DNA of 64,000 bases from Pseudescherichia sp031998825 (GCF_031998825.1 NZ_DAMACX010000021.1:10677-74676); one strand, 5' to 3'. Counted from the stretch's first letter, positions 25,196 to 34,486 are shown. The notes: generated from the sequence alone by a model not told the origin. Numbers and translations: made by a program.

Positions 25196-26581
25196 TTATG
25201 CTGACTGAACTGAACCTGTCAGATCAACATACCAGCCATCATCCTCACGGGTAACAGCACGAATAACCCAGTCCGTGGGGGCATCTGAATTAAGCGTCAC
25301 GTTCAGCTCACCGGATGATGTCTGCTCAACCACTATTCCGCACTCACCTGACCATGTGACCACCGATCCGTCTTCGCTTAAGGACCCATAGCGGAGGTCG
25401 CACTCCTGGGAGCCAGAAGCCGCATAGCTTACCGGGCAAAGCAGCCCCGGTTGGGTATCTGGCTTACTCATGCAGAAACTTACATACTGATTGAGGTGGA
25501 GTTGTAAAAGAGGAGTAATAAAAGTGCTTTGCAAAACAAAACCTTGCCAGTAGCCAGGATTGGCAGCATTATTCAAACGAATAAAAACAGGGATTACATC
25601 TGTAGCAAACAGGGCCTGAACAGAGGTTGCCAGGGTATTATTCAATGCAGCAGGAACATTATCGACACCCTGATTGGTAATAAGATTTCGATACTGGTTG
25701 AAGTTAAAATCAACACCCCCTTCCGGATAAGGCGTGTTAAACCATAAAAAGGACGCGTTGTAAGCACTGTAAATGCTCACTGATTTATAAAACCAGTTGT
25801 TATAACTATCTTTTAAATCAAAGGTAACTGCATTGATACAGGTCTCGATATTCCCTCGATACTCTTCCTGATCATAAGCGTAACAGTGGCTATAGTCCGT
25901 CACAAGGTATTCAAAATGTACAATAAAGTGGTTTTGGTCTATTTTTTCAATGGTTGCTGGCAGGTCGGTAAAATCAGGAAAGAGCGTAATGGTTCCTTTT
26001 GAAGGGTCGTAACTTACTGTTATCTCATCAAATTCGCCGTAAGATGATTTGTCTGCTTGCGGGAATTCCAGACTGGATGCCTCTGGGGCGACAATCGCTG
26101 TAGAAGACAACAAACTCTCCGCATTTAATATTGCCAGCACGGCAGGCGTACCTTGCTGCGTATCATTAAAAGCGCACTGAGTATCCAGAGTAAATGGCGC
26201 TGAAAGTGTGGTCTTGATGATTGTTTCAAAGCCACGCATTTTGTTAATAACGTCCATGCTGACAATGATATCATCGGTTAACAAAACCGCTGCATCTACG
26301 CTGACGACTCCATCTATGCCCTGGGTCAGGCGTGTTAAATCTGCTATATCTTCATTTACAAAAAATTCTTTTCTGAAAAAGTTATAATATTGTTCATCTC
26401 CTGTATTATAACGTACGTTTGCATAAAATTTATAACCATTAATTTTTACAGAGCGATAACTCCAGACGCTGTTAGAAAATAGCGATAACGCTTCATGGGC
26501 GGGGACGCTCACTGCATCGCCCTGAAAATCGGTTTCGCTGTAAAAAATCATATCTCGATAGGCTTGAAAATTAAGTGACAT
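25196..26581 (-). CDS. Beta-gamma-crystallin-motif protein, two repeats
   Basis: 461 aa; I do not know a named homologue. Start ATG 26581 follows AGGAGTCATTT. Crystallin Greek-key signatures (aromatic-x5-aromatic-x-Gly) are seen at FYSETDFQG near residue 14, with SVKING about 25 residues on, and again near 245 (YAYDQEEYRG), followed by YKSVSIYS. The C-terminal 60 residues (VTWSGECGIVV...DGWYVDL) match in pattern a module in the two large proteins at 34531 and 37098. No signal peptide. Its upstream region shares a motif with theirs. Probably an exported or released effector-like protein; no activity can be assigned. Confidence 0.7.
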   Translation of the reverse strand: MSLNFQAYRDMIFYSETDFQGDAVSVPAHEALSLFSNSVWSYRSVKINGYKFYANVRYNTGDEQYYNFFRKEFFVNEDIADLTRLTQGIDGVVSVDAAVLLTDDIIVSMDVINKMRGFETIIKTTLSAPFTLDTQCAFNDTQQGTPAVLAILNAESLLSSTAIVAPEASSLEFPQADKSSYGEFDEITVSYDPSKGTITLFPDFTDLPATIEKIDQNHFIVHFEYLVTDYSHCYAYDQEEYRGNIETCINAVTFDLKDSYNNWFYKSVSIYSAYNASFLWFNTPYPEGGVDFNFNQYRNLITNQGVDNVPAALNNTLATSVQALFATDVIPVFIRLNNAANPGYWQGFVLQSTFITPLLQLHLNQYVSFCMSKPDTQPGLLCPVSYAASGSQECDLRYGSLSEDGSVVTWSGECGIVVEQTSSGELNVTLNSDAPTDWVIRAVTREDDGWYVDLTGSVQSA

Positions 26582-26628
26582 AAATGACTCCTGTTGCTTG
26601 AATGAATTCCCGATGAACAGATCACCCG

Positions 26629-26657
26629 GAAACTCACTTTGTCACGGCAGGAGTAGG
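26629..26657 (-). promoter_or_regulatory. Shared upstream motif, copy 1
   Basis: GAAACT at 26629-26634 and GTCACGGCAGGAGTAGG at 26641-26657 resemble the elements at 36955 and 39495, at 48 bp from the start codon. Likely a common promoter, operator or leader. Confidence 0.45.
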
Positions 26658-26744
26658 TAAATTGACTCTTAATTGCGCTGCTTAGGATGATAACAAATGC
26701 GTATTTAGCGAGAGTCACAGAGCGGCTGGCGATGCATCGAAAGC

Positions 26745-26770
26745 AAAAACCCCGCCGAAGCGGGGTTTTT
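26745..26770 (-). terminator. Terminator of the first tRNA-Asn
   Basis: AAAAACCCCGC-CGAA-GCGGGGTTTTT, 11 bp perfect, directly beyond the tRNA 3' end on the minus strand. Confidence 0.88.
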
Positions 26771-26776
26771 AGAATT

Positions 26777-26852
26777 TGGCTCCTCTGACTGGACTCGAAC
26801 CAGTGACATACGGATTAACAGTCCGCCGTTCTACCGACTGAACTACAGAGGA
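26777..26852 (-). tRNA. tRNA-Asn (GTT)
   Basis: 76 nt with encoded CCA. Acceptor TCCTCTG/CAGAGGA, anticodon GTT in ACTGTTAAT, T-arm GGTTCGAGTCC. Identical to the copy at 28615-28690 and inverted relative to it. In E. coli two tRNA-Asn genes flank yeeO in the same way. Confidence 0.98.
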
Positions 26853-27058
26853 ATCGTGTGAACGCAGCGAATATTAGCGGCATAAAAATTTTTGTCAAAC
26901 CCCATTTTAATCAACAGGGTTTGTCTGCTGCTTCTCTCACCACTCTGATGCTTTTCGCAACAAAATCTGCGCAAAATACTTTGCAGGATCGGCATTTCTC
27001 CCTCATCATTTGAAATGAAGTTTCAACTTTCTCTCTCGCACTCTCGCTAAGGTCCATT

Positions 27059-28492
27059 TTGAACGTCACTGCCGCTCTACGACAGGCCGTCGTACGCACG
27101 TCCTGGTATAAAAAACGCAATAGTTACCGAGTCCTTTTTTGGCGTGAGATCACTCCGCTGGCGGTACCTATTTTTCTGGAAAATACCTGCGTACTGCTAA
27201 TGGGGGTGCTTAGCACCTTTCTGGTCAGCTGGCTGGGTAAAGAGGCGATGGCAGGCGTAGGCCTTGCCGATAGCTTCAATATGGTAGTGATGGCATTTTT
27301 CGCCGCGATTGACCTTGGGACCACTGTGGTTGTCGCCTTCAGCCTGGGCAAGCGCGATCGGCGGCGGGCACGGGCGGCAGCGCGACAGTCGCTGGTGATC
27401 ATGACCCTGTTTGCGGCGGTACTTGCGGCGGTCATTCACTACTTTGGCGCGCAGATTATTGACGTTGTCGCAGGAGAGGCGACGCCGGAGGTTAAAGCGC
27501 TGGCGCTGACCTATCTGGAGCTGACGGTGCTTAGCTACCCGGCGGCAGCGATTGCCCTGATCGGCAGCGGGGCGCTGCGCGGGGCAGGGAATACCAAAAT
27601 CCCGTTATTGATTAACGGCGGTATGAACATTCTCAATATCATTATCAGTAGCGCACTGATCTACGGCGTCTTCTCCTGGCCTGGACTGGGATTTGCCGGA
27701 GCCGGACTGGGTTTGACTATCTCCCGCTATATCGGTGCGGTGGCGATTATCTGGGTGCTGATGATTGGCTTCAACCCGGCGCTGCGAATTACCCTCAAAA
27801 GCTATTTTAAGCCGCTTAATTTCGCCATTATCTGGGAGGTGATGGGGATTGGCGTTCCGGCCAGCATCGAGTCAGTGCTTTTTAACAGCGGCAAGCTGCT
27901 GACGCAGATCTTTGTAGCGGGAATGGGCACTAACGTTATCGCCGGTAACTTTATTGCCTTCTCCGTGGCGGCATTGATCAACCTGCCGGGGAATGCGCTC
28001 GGCTCTGCTTCAACGATCATCACCGGCAGGCGGCTGGGTAAAGGGCAGATCGGCCAGGCCGAACGCCAGCTGCGCCATGTTTTTTGGCTTTCGACTATTG
28101 GCCTGACCTGTATCGCCTGGTTCAGCGCGCCGTTTGCGGGGCTGCTGGCCTCGTTCTACACCCCGGAGCCGGATGTGCAAGAGGTCGTGAAAATTCTGCT
28201 CTGGCTTAACGCCGCCTTTATGCCGATCTGGGCAGCCTCGTGGGTGCTGCCGGCAGGGCAGAAGGGCGCGCGTGACGCTCGCTTTGCGATGTGGGTCTCC
28301 ATGCTCGGCATGTGGGGCTGCCGCGTTGTTGCAGGCTATACGCTGGGCGTGGTGCTGGGGATGGGCGTGGTTGGCGTCTGGCTAGGGATGTTCCTCGACT
28401 GGGCGGTGCGCGGGGTGCTTTTTTACTGGCGTATGATCAGCGGTCGCTGGTTATGGAAATATCCACGTGCCAAACGGCAAAAAACACAGTAA
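27059..28492 (+). CDS. yeeO: MATE-family FMN/FAD exporter YeeO
   Basis: 477 aa from TTG 27059 (CTAAGGTCC ribosome site). Twelve-helix MATE transporter; E. coli YeeO exports flavins when overproduced. The blocks REITPLAVPIF, SGALRGAGNTKIPLLING and LGSASTIITGRRLG match E. coli YeeO closely; the E. coli annotation has a longer N-terminal tail. Flanked by inverted identical tRNA-Asn genes as in E. coli, but here placed between pykF and valVW loci. A TTGAAATGAAGTTTCAA inverted repeat lies upstream (27010-27026). Confidence 0.93.
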   Translation: MNVTAALRQAVVRTSWYKKRNSYRVLFWREITPLAVPIFLENTCVLLMGVLSTFLVSWLGKEAMAGVGLADSFNMVVMAFFAAIDLGTTVVVAFSLGKRDRRRARAAARQSLVIMTLFAAVLAAVIHYFGAQIIDVVAGEATPEVKALALTYLELTVLSYPAAAIALIGSGALRGAGNTKIPLLINGGMNILNIIISSALIYGVFSWPGLGFAGAGLGLTISRYIGAVAIIWVLMIGFNPALRITLKSYFKPLNFAIIWEVMGIGVPASIESVLFNSGKLLTQIFVAGMGTNVIAGNFIAFSVAALINLPGNALGSASTIITGRRLGKGQIGQAERQLRHVFWLSTIGLTCIAWFSAPFAGLLASFYTPEPDVQEVVKILLWLNAAFMPIWAASWVLPAGQKGARDARFAMWVSMLGMWGCRVVAGYTLGVVLGMGVVGVWLGMFLDWAVRGVLFYWRMISGRWLWKYPRAKRQKTQ

Positions 28493-28614
28493 ACCATCGC
28501 AGTGTTGCTGTTTTTTGTGCGGCCTGGGGAATAATTGGGCAATCGGACGATTTTTTTAAATCACCCTTTGACAAGCCCCATCCCCGCCGTTAATATTCGC
28601 CCCGTTCACACGAT

Positions 28615-28690
28615 TCCTCTGTAGTTCAGTCGGTAGAACGGCGGACTGTTAATCCGTATGTCACTGGTTCGAGTCCAGTCAGAGGAGCCA
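28615..28690 (+). tRNA. tRNA-Asn (GTT), second copy
   Basis: 76 nt, identical to the minus-strand copy at 26777-26852, with encoded CCA. The pair forms 76-bp inverted repeats around yeeO and is a natural substrate for inversion of yeeO. Confidence 0.98.
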
Positions 28691-28700
28691 AATTTAAAGA

Positions 28701-28725
28701 AGCCCGCTTTTTAGCGGGCTTTTTG
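28701..28725. terminator. Terminator between tRNA-Asn and amn
   Basis: AGCCCGCT-TTTT-AGCGGGCT followed by TTTTT on the plus strand; also A/T-rich on the other side, so it can end amn as well. Confidence 0.85.
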
Positions 28726-28734
28726 CTTTTCTAC

Positions 28735-30189
28735 TTACCGGAACGGTGGCTCGTTAAAGGTTCTCAGCTTACGCGAGTGCAGGCGGTCGCCCTCGGCGCG
28801 CAGCAGGTCAATCGCCCGGATCCCAATTTGCAAATGCTCGGAAATCGCCCCCTCGTAAAAACGGTTCGCCTGGCCCGGCAGCTTGATTTCGCCATGCAGC
28901 GGTTTATCAGAAACGCAGAGCAGGGTGCCGTACGGCACGCGGAAGCGATAGCCCTGGGCGGCAATGGTGGCACTCTCCATATCGATTGCTACCGCACGGC
29001 TCAGGTTAAAACGCAGGGCTGAGGCGCTATAGCGCAGCTCCCAGTTGCGATCGTCAGTGGTCACTACCGTCCCGGTACGCAGCCGCTGTTTAACTTCCTC
29101 ACCGGGCATACCGCTGACCACCTTGGTGGCGTCATAGAGCGCGCGCTGCACCTCAGCAATGCTGGGGATCGGGATATCCGGCGGCAGTACCGCGTCCAGC
29201 ACATGATCGTCGCGCAGATAAGCATGCGCCAGCACGTAATCGCCAATAGACTGGCTTTCACGCAGGCCGCCGCAGTGGCCAATCATTAGCCATAGCGCGG
29301 GGCGCAGTACGGCAAGGTGATCGCAGATAGTTTTGGCATTCGACGGGCCAACACCAATATTCACCAGCGTAATACCCTCCCCATCGGCGGTGATCAGATG
29401 CCAGGCGGGCATCTGGTGCTTTTTCCATGCCAGATCGGAAATAGCCTCTTCCGGTGCTTCTGTCTCGGCGGTGATCCAGACTCCTCCCGCACACGAGAGC
29501 GCAATATAGGGGCTATCGGGATCGAGGATCTGGCTACAGCCCCAGCGCACAAACTCATCCACGTAGCGGGTGTAGTTGGTGAAGAGCACGAAGGGCTGGA
29601 AATGCTCAACAGGCGTACCGGTGTAGTGTCGCAGGCGAGCCAGCGAGAAATCGACCCGACGGGCGTCAAAGTGCGACAGCGGATAGAGTTCAGTCGGGTG
29701 AAACAGGCCGTCAGCGGTCTCATCGCCAATCTGTGCCAGCTCGGTGGTCGGGAAGTGGCGGGTCAGTCCCGCGCTCATGGAGCGATCCAGGGTCAACGCT
29801 GAGCCATCAATCACGTAGGGGTAGGGGATCTCATGCTGGGATGGCCCAACGTCAATCACGGCCCCATAATCATTGTAGAGCAGAGTTAACTGCTCCAGCA
29901 GGTAAGAACGAAACAGCCCTGGACGCGTGATGGTAGTGGTGTAGCGACCGGAGTGGGTAAAGCGACCATAGGCGCGGGTTTTTGGCGGATTGGTGGTATT
30001 GCCATCCCAGGAGACCGACAGCTCAGGATAGACAAACTTGCCCTGGGCTCGCGTCAGGGTATCGGGTAGCGTGCCCTTTTCAATAAATGCGCCGATGGCG
30101 TCGCGGAGTGCGTTCACCGACTGCTCATAGAGCGCGTCAAGCTTCTCCAACGCCTGCTCCGGCGTCAGACCTTCGCCCTTGTTATACAT
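28735..30189 (-). CDS. amn: AMP nucleosidase
   Basis: 484 aa from ATG 30189, the E. coli length; the ribosome site AAGGAG is 6-7 bases before it, and a second ATG three bases upstream is possible. Splits AMP into adenine and ribose 5-phosphate. Nucleoside-phosphorylase-type C-terminal domain with GHCGGLRESQSIGDYVLAH near 315 and the DMESATIA motif near 428. In E. coli amn lies one gene from asnW/yeeO; yeeN, which lies between them there, is missing here. Confidence 0.97.
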   Translation of the reverse strand: MYNKGEGLTPEQALEKLDALYEQSVNALRDAIGAFIEKGTLPDTLTRAQGKFVYPELSVSWDGNTTNPPKTRAYGRFTHSGRYTTTITRPGLFRSYLLEQLTLLYNDYGAVIDVGPSQHEIPYPYVIDGSALTLDRSMSAGLTRHFPTTELAQIGDETADGLFHPTELYPLSHFDARRVDFSLARLRHYTGTPVEHFQPFVLFTNYTRYVDEFVRWGCSQILDPDSPYIALSCAGGVWITAETEAPEEAISDLAWKKHQMPAWHLITADGEGITLVNIGVGPSNAKTICDHLAVLRPALWLMIGHCGGLRESQSIGDYVLAHAYLRDDHVLDAVLPPDIPIPSIAEVQRALYDATKVVSGMPGEEVKQRLRTGTVVTTDDRNWELRYSASALRFNLSRAVAIDMESATIAAQGYRFRVPYGTLLCVSDKPLHGEIKLPGQANRFYEGAISEHLQIGIRAIDLLRAEGDRLHSRKLRTFNEPPFR

Positions 30190-30332
30190 CATTATCTCCT
30201 TGTTCACGGGTGTGCTGACATACACGATAGTATGTCACACGAATGTGAAACAAAAGGGTGGGGTAATTTCATACTTTAGCCTCTCCCAGGCTGCCTATAC
30301 TCGTGGGACCGATCGTCGCCGGGTCTCTTTTA

Positions 30333-31499
30333 ATGTCGCTAACAGAACGTCTTTTCGCTTTTCAGCATGGAAGCCAGAACATTGTCGTCCTTCTTCTGCT
30401 CTGCATTCTCTCTCTGCCAAATCAGTACGCTTATGGCTTCTATCCGCCAGATCCCCCTGCGGAGTGCAGCAGTAGCCCAGACGATGTAGGGCGTGGACGC
30501 TGCCTGCTGGACCAGGTTTACCTGATGGGCGACGTGGCAGCCGAAGCGGGCTTAGACAGAACGGTTTATCGGCAGCAGGCAGGCGCCGCGTTGGCACAGA
30601 TCGAAGAGATGGAGGCACCTCCGGCCTGGCTGCTGGCAGAGGCACGCTTCGCCTGGGCGTGGGCCAGCGATCCGGATAACGGCGTCTTTACCGATTGGCA
30701 ACGTGAAGAGGCGGACAGGCTAACTATTGCGCACTACCAGAAGGTCTGTTTTCCCCCTTATTCAGCGACGGTCAGCGTGGAGCATGATATCGCCCAACTG
30801 ATGTGCACCGTTGCCCGACAGCGTATCCATCTGCTGGAACATGGCCTGAATCAAATTCAGCAGGATGGTGCCGGTATGAAGGCGATGCTGGAATTTATCA
30901 AACGCTATCCTCTGCTGAAAAGCGATACGGGGCTGGATGAGGCCAACCTGCGGCAGGCGCGACGGTTAGTGGTGCTCGGCCTGGGGTTTGCTACAGCCGA
31001 GCGTGCAGAAACACAGGCCAAACAGGCGGTGGGGCTGGCCTTTTTGATGCTCTCGGTTGCGCAGGCCCAGTTTGACCAGCCGGATCGCGAAGCGGTTGCC
31101 TTTGCTGCCGATATCGTGCAGCTGGTCGATCTTGCCAGACCTCGGGATCGTTCCCGTCAGGACTACAACATCAAGCTGGTCACCCTAGGCCACCGTCTGG
31201 TTTCTGCAACGTTCCCGCCGGAAAGCCCAATCGTCGTCAATAGCAACCAGCTGCAGACGGACATGAATATTGATATCGCGTTGGATCCTGTCTATCCGCC
31301 CACCCTGCGTAGCGCGGCGGCAGCTGAGGCGAAGGTACTGGTAGACAATTTAACCCAGAACGCTCTACAGCAGAGAGAGTATGCCACGCAAAGGGAGCGG
31401 CTGGAGGTGGTGCAAACGCTCTTTGAGCGGCTGGAGCAGTATAAGCCAGAGCCGGAGCAGCACCCGGAGTTCGCCGCCGTCTGTCCTATCAACCTATAA
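30333..31499 (+). CDS. Exported protein of unknown function
   Basis: 388 aa from ATG 30333; a GTG at 30303 in frame would add 10 residues. Not recognised. A hydrophobic stretch at about residues 19-35 ends in YAYG, resembling a signal peptide; the mature part starts with PPDPPAECSSS and is mostly helical, with several Cys and a C-terminal Arg/Glu-rich helix. Ribosome site is weak. It faces convergently the 46-aa ORF and the mechanosensitive channel. Composition is near the chromosome average. Confidence 0.7.
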   Translation: MSLTERLFAFQHGSQNIVVLLLLCILSLPNQYAYGFYPPDPPAECSSSPDDVGRGRCLLDQVYLMGDVAAEAGLDRTVYRQQAGAALAQIEEMEAPPAWLLAEARFAWAWASDPDNGVFTDWQREEADRLTIAHYQKVCFPPYSATVSVEHDIAQLMCTVARQRIHLLEHGLNQIQQDGAGMKAMLEFIKRYPLLKSDTGLDEANLRQARRLVVLGLGFATAERAETQAKQAVGLAFLMLSVAQAQFDQPDREAVAFAADIVQLVDLARPRDRSRQDYNIKLVTLGHRLVSATFPPESPIVVNSNQLQTDMNIDIALDPVYPPTLRSAAAAEAKVLVDNLTQNALQQREYATQRERLEVVQTLFERLEQYKPEPEQHPEFAAVCPINL

Positions 31500-31501
31500 A
31501 A

Positions 31502-31524
31502 AAACCGGCCAGAACGGCCGGTTT
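31502..31524. terminator. Bidirectional terminator
   Basis: AAACCGGCC-AGAAC-GGCCGGTTT, 9 bp perfect, between the convergent 388-aa and 46-aa genes. Confidence 0.75.
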
Positions 31525-31529
31525 GTGCA

Positions 31530-31670
31530 TCAGATTTTGCAGGCGTCGCCGCAGTCATCGTCGGCAACGATCGCCTGCGCTTTTTTATCCGCGTCTTCCA
31601 GACGTTCCGCGTTGCGCTCCTGCGCTTCGTCAAGCCCGGCAAACTCCAGGTTGTCGAGATCAATTTCCAT
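31530..31670 (-). CDS. 46-aa acidic small protein
   Basis: MEIDLDNLEFAGLDEAQ start, Asp/Glu-rich helix, and a C-terminal DDDCGDACKI with two Cys. ATG 31670 follows AAGGGG at good spacing, and a terminator hairpin lies right after the stop, so it looks like a true gene. Transcribed after the MscS-type gene 91 bp upstream, possibly in one unit. Function unknown. Confidence 0.65.
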   Translation of the reverse strand: MEIDLDNLEFAGLDEAQERNAERLEDADKKAQAIVADDDCGDACKI

Positions 31671-31761
31671 TAGCTACCCCTTTTAAAAGCCGATTGAACG
31701 GATACTTTAGCATTATATGCCATCCGTTCGGGATGGCGAGAAATGCTAACCTGCACCTGAA

Positions 31762-32880
31762 TCACGCCTCCTTAGGCCAGCGCTGCATGGCGACAGGGAA
31801 CGGCGTCGCCTCAGGCTGGGCAGGCGTTCTGACGACGAGGCTCGGCAGCGCCAGCTCGATCTCATGTTCATTCAGCTTTTCAATAATTCGAATATTGATC
31901 TCCTGCTGAATATCCATGTACTTGTTGTAGTCCGCCGTATTCACTATATGCACGACCTCGAAGGTCAGGCGGTCCGCATTAAACGCCAGCAGATGAGCAC
32001 GGTCGAATTTCGTTTCGCCTACCTCAGTAATAATCGTTTTTACCATGTCGCCGATAATGCGCAGCTTTTCCGGCGGCGTGGCGAGGGCGACGCCAAAGGT
32101 AAAGACGATACGGCGGGTCTGCATACGCTTATAGTTGTGAATGGTCTGCTGCAGCAGCTGGGCGTTGGCGCAGACAATCTGCTCGCCGCTGAGGCTGCGA
32201 ATGCGCGTAGTTTTCAGCCCTATATGCTCAATAGTGCCGGCAACATCGTTAAACACCACAAAGTCGCCGATCTCAAAGGGCTTATCGAAACCGATCGACA
32301 GGGAGGCGAAGACATCACTCAGCACGGTTTGCACCGCCAGGGCGATAGCAATACCGCCGACGCCAAGGCTGGCAACCAGCGCGGTAATATCGACGCCGAT
32401 ATTCGCCAGAATCGACAGCAGCATCATTGACCAGACCACGACGCGGAGGATCATCCCCAGGATCACCATCGTCACCGGATTCTTATTGGATCCTGGCGCA
32501 TAGAGCAGATGACGCATCCATGACTGCACGCCTTGGTCGAGCCAGATGGCAACCTGAATGGCAATAACGAAAAACCAGATGTGGGAAACCGTTGAGAACA
32601 GGCGGTCAGGCAGGTCAACGAAGCGCAGGCTGAAAAGAAAAGCCGCTATGAACAGCAGAACCTTATTGGTTCGTTTTAATATGTCGAAAGCAATAAAGTG
32701 CGGGCGCGCGTTGCTACCCTCTTTTTTGCTGGCCTGCTGGATAGTTTTATAGACAAAGCTCAGCAGACGGTTCGTCAGCCAGTAGGTAAGCAGAGTGACA
32801 AAAAAGACGATAGCCAGATTGATCCAAAAAGCGGGGGACATCAACACCGTCACGATGTTTAGCCGTGCCAAATACTCCAT
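31762..32880 (-). CDS. MscS-family mechanosensitive channel
   Basis: 372 aa, four or five N-terminal membrane helices then the MscS pore helix (VDITALVASLGVGGIAIALAVQ near 165-187) and beta domain with FDKPFEIGDFVV near 200. Not YnaI, YbdG or MscS itself by sequence; an enterobacterial paralogue I cannot name. Probably opens on membrane tension to release solutes. Start ATG after CTGGAGGTAAA. Confidence 0.9.
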   Translation of the reverse strand: MEYLARLNIVTVLMSPAFWINLAIVFFVTLLTYWLTNRLLSFVYKTIQQASKKEGSNARPHFIAFDILKRTNKVLLFIAAFLFSLRFVDLPDRLFSTVSHIWFFVIAIQVAIWLDQGVQSWMRHLLYAPGSNKNPVTMVILGMILRVVVWSMMLLSILANIGVDITALVASLGVGGIAIALAVQTVLSDVFASLSIGFDKPFEIGDFVVFNDVAGTIEHIGLKTTRIRSLSGEQIVCANAQLLQQTIHNYKRMQTRRIVFTFGVALATPPEKLRIIGDMVKTIITEVGETKFDRAHLLAFNADRLTFEVVHIVNTADYNKYMDIQQEINIRIIEKLNEHEIELALPSLVVRTPAQPEATPFPVAMQRWPKEA

Positions 32881-32986
32881 TTTACCTCCAGTTTATAGCG
32901 CAAGAACACTACAGTATAGACAGTGGAGTAAGCCCTGGCCGGAGAGCAGTTTGCCAGGCGGTGAAAAGCCAGCCTGGCAAGTTAAT

Positions 32987-34471
32987 TTAATTTACAGCAT
33001 CTATCCAGGTAGACTGTTCGCTGCCGTTGTCCAGCGTCGCGGTTACCACCGCTTCTCCAGGCGTAGCACTGCGTAGTGTGGCGTTCGCAGCGCCCGTTGC
33101 GTCCGTGGTCGACGCTGCGGAATCCAAACTACCCAGGGTCGTGGTCCAGTGGACGCTTGCCCCGGCAACGGTACCGCCTGTTTTACTCTTCACGAACGCC
33201 GTGATCGTCGCGTTATCCTGCCCGTCGGCGCTAATAGTCGTTTTACTCACGTTCAGGGCATCAATATAGAGATCCTGAGCGGCGCTATCTTTCACCGGAA
33301 TAATCCTGAGCTGGTGACTTTTACCATCTGGCCCATAGGCATATACCATGGCATTTTCAGCTTTGGTATCGGTAAACGTATTAGTCGCAACGCCGGCTGT
33401 GTCGGTATACGTGATATTGTGCGCCAGCTTGCCGTTAGCAGACATATTTACCCACGTCACCATCGCCCCTGCAATGGCCTCACCATTTGACGCATGGACT
33501 TTTGCTGTTAAGTGGGCCACCGCTTTATCGCCGGATGTCTCAATTGTAGGGGGGATCGCCAGCATATTACTTACAGATAGAGCGTCGGTCTCTACCTGAG
33601 CACCTGGATCATAGGTAAAGGTGGCGTCATCGGTTTTCGAGGCTGGCAGGGTTAGCTGTATGACCGGGACGAACATACCGTTGGTTTGTTCATAAAAATC
33701 ACGCTGGTCAGCTTGGGCATCTGCCAGGCCGCTGGCATTGGTATAGAAGAAGGACTGGATAGGCAGCTGCTCAGGAATATCTTGCTGCCACGTGGCGATG
33801 CGCATCTCATTTTGCGTTTGAAAAGATTCATTGCTTATCTTGGTCATACTCAAAATCGTTTGGTAAAACGCATCCGTTACACCGGTATAATCTTTTGTAA
33901 GACCAAAACCACACTGCGAAGTATGCGAGGAGTTATATTTCACATAGTGATCGTACCAGCCATCAGCATCAGTAATGCCCTGTAGCTGGCACTCTTTACT
34001 TTCACTCTGTCCATTATACATTCCGCATCCTGCATCATTACGGCTATTTGTTGCAGCATCAATAGGGAATGAACAGAGCACATCGAGATCAATCTTACCG
34101 TCAGGTTTATTATCGTTGGGGTAGACAAAAAAACCGTTGTAGTAGCTATAGGCCAATTTATTATATTTTGAATCCGCTCGGAGATAAGAGAATGAAACCC
34201 CGCCGCTGGTAACGGAAGAGGGACTAGGATTCCATGCGAAATAGCTCGATGAATGATCGGTTCCTCTTAACTCTACGCCCGAACAGTTAAAGGCAGGTGA
34301 GTTATTCTGCTTGCAGGCGGCAGTAGTATTCTTATATTGTGTAGATAAATTTACCGCAACCTGTTGGCCATGCAGATCCTGCCAGCCACTTTGCTCTAAT
34401 GTGACGTTGTTTTGTGCGAGAAGAGTAAAGGATACAAAAAGTAACACATAAGGGTACATAGATGTTTTCAT
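32987..34471 (-). CDS. Halovibrin-like exported protein with two Ig-like domains
   Basis: 494 aa. Signal peptide MKTSMYPYVLLFVSFTLLAQ. Residues about 30-270 carry CSGVELRGTDHSSSYFAWNPS, SGGVSFSYLRADSKYNKLAY, CSFPIDAATNSRNDAGCG and LPIQSFFYT, the pattern I recall from HvnA/halovibrin of Vibrio and Pseudomonas, reported as a secreted NAD-directed (ADP-ribosyl/NAD-hydrolase) protein. Residues about 300-395 and 400-494 are invasin/intimin-type Ig-like (Big_1) domains; the last ends in SEQSTWIDAVN. Short 59-bp gap after the 790-aa gene, with its own hairpin between. A likely secreted toxin or adhesin-toxin; activity is inferred. Confidence 0.7.
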   Translation of the reverse strand: MKTSMYPYVLLFVSFTLLAQNNVTLEQSGWQDLHGQQVAVNLSTQYKNTTAACKQNNSPAFNCSGVELRGTDHSSSYFAWNPSPSSVTSGGVSFSYLRADSKYNKLAYSYYNGFFVYPNDNKPDGKIDLDVLCSFPIDAATNSRNDAGCGMYNGQSESKECQLQGITDADGWYDHYVKYNSSHTSQCGFGLTKDYTGVTDAFYQTILSMTKISNESFQTQNEMRIATWQQDIPEQLPIQSFFYTNASGLADAQADQRDFYEQTNGMFVPVIQLTLPASKTDDATFTYDPGAQVETDALSVSNMLAIPPTIETSGDKAVAHLTAKVHASNGEAIAGAMVTWVNMSANGKLAHNITYTDTAGVATNTFTDTKAENAMVYAYGPDGKSHQLRIIPVKDSAAQDLYIDALNVSKTTISADGQDNATITAFVKSKTGGTVAGASVHWTTTLGSLDSAASTTDATGAANATLRSATPGEAVVTATLDNGSEQSTWIDAVN

Positions 34472-34486
34472 AATGTATTCTCTAAT

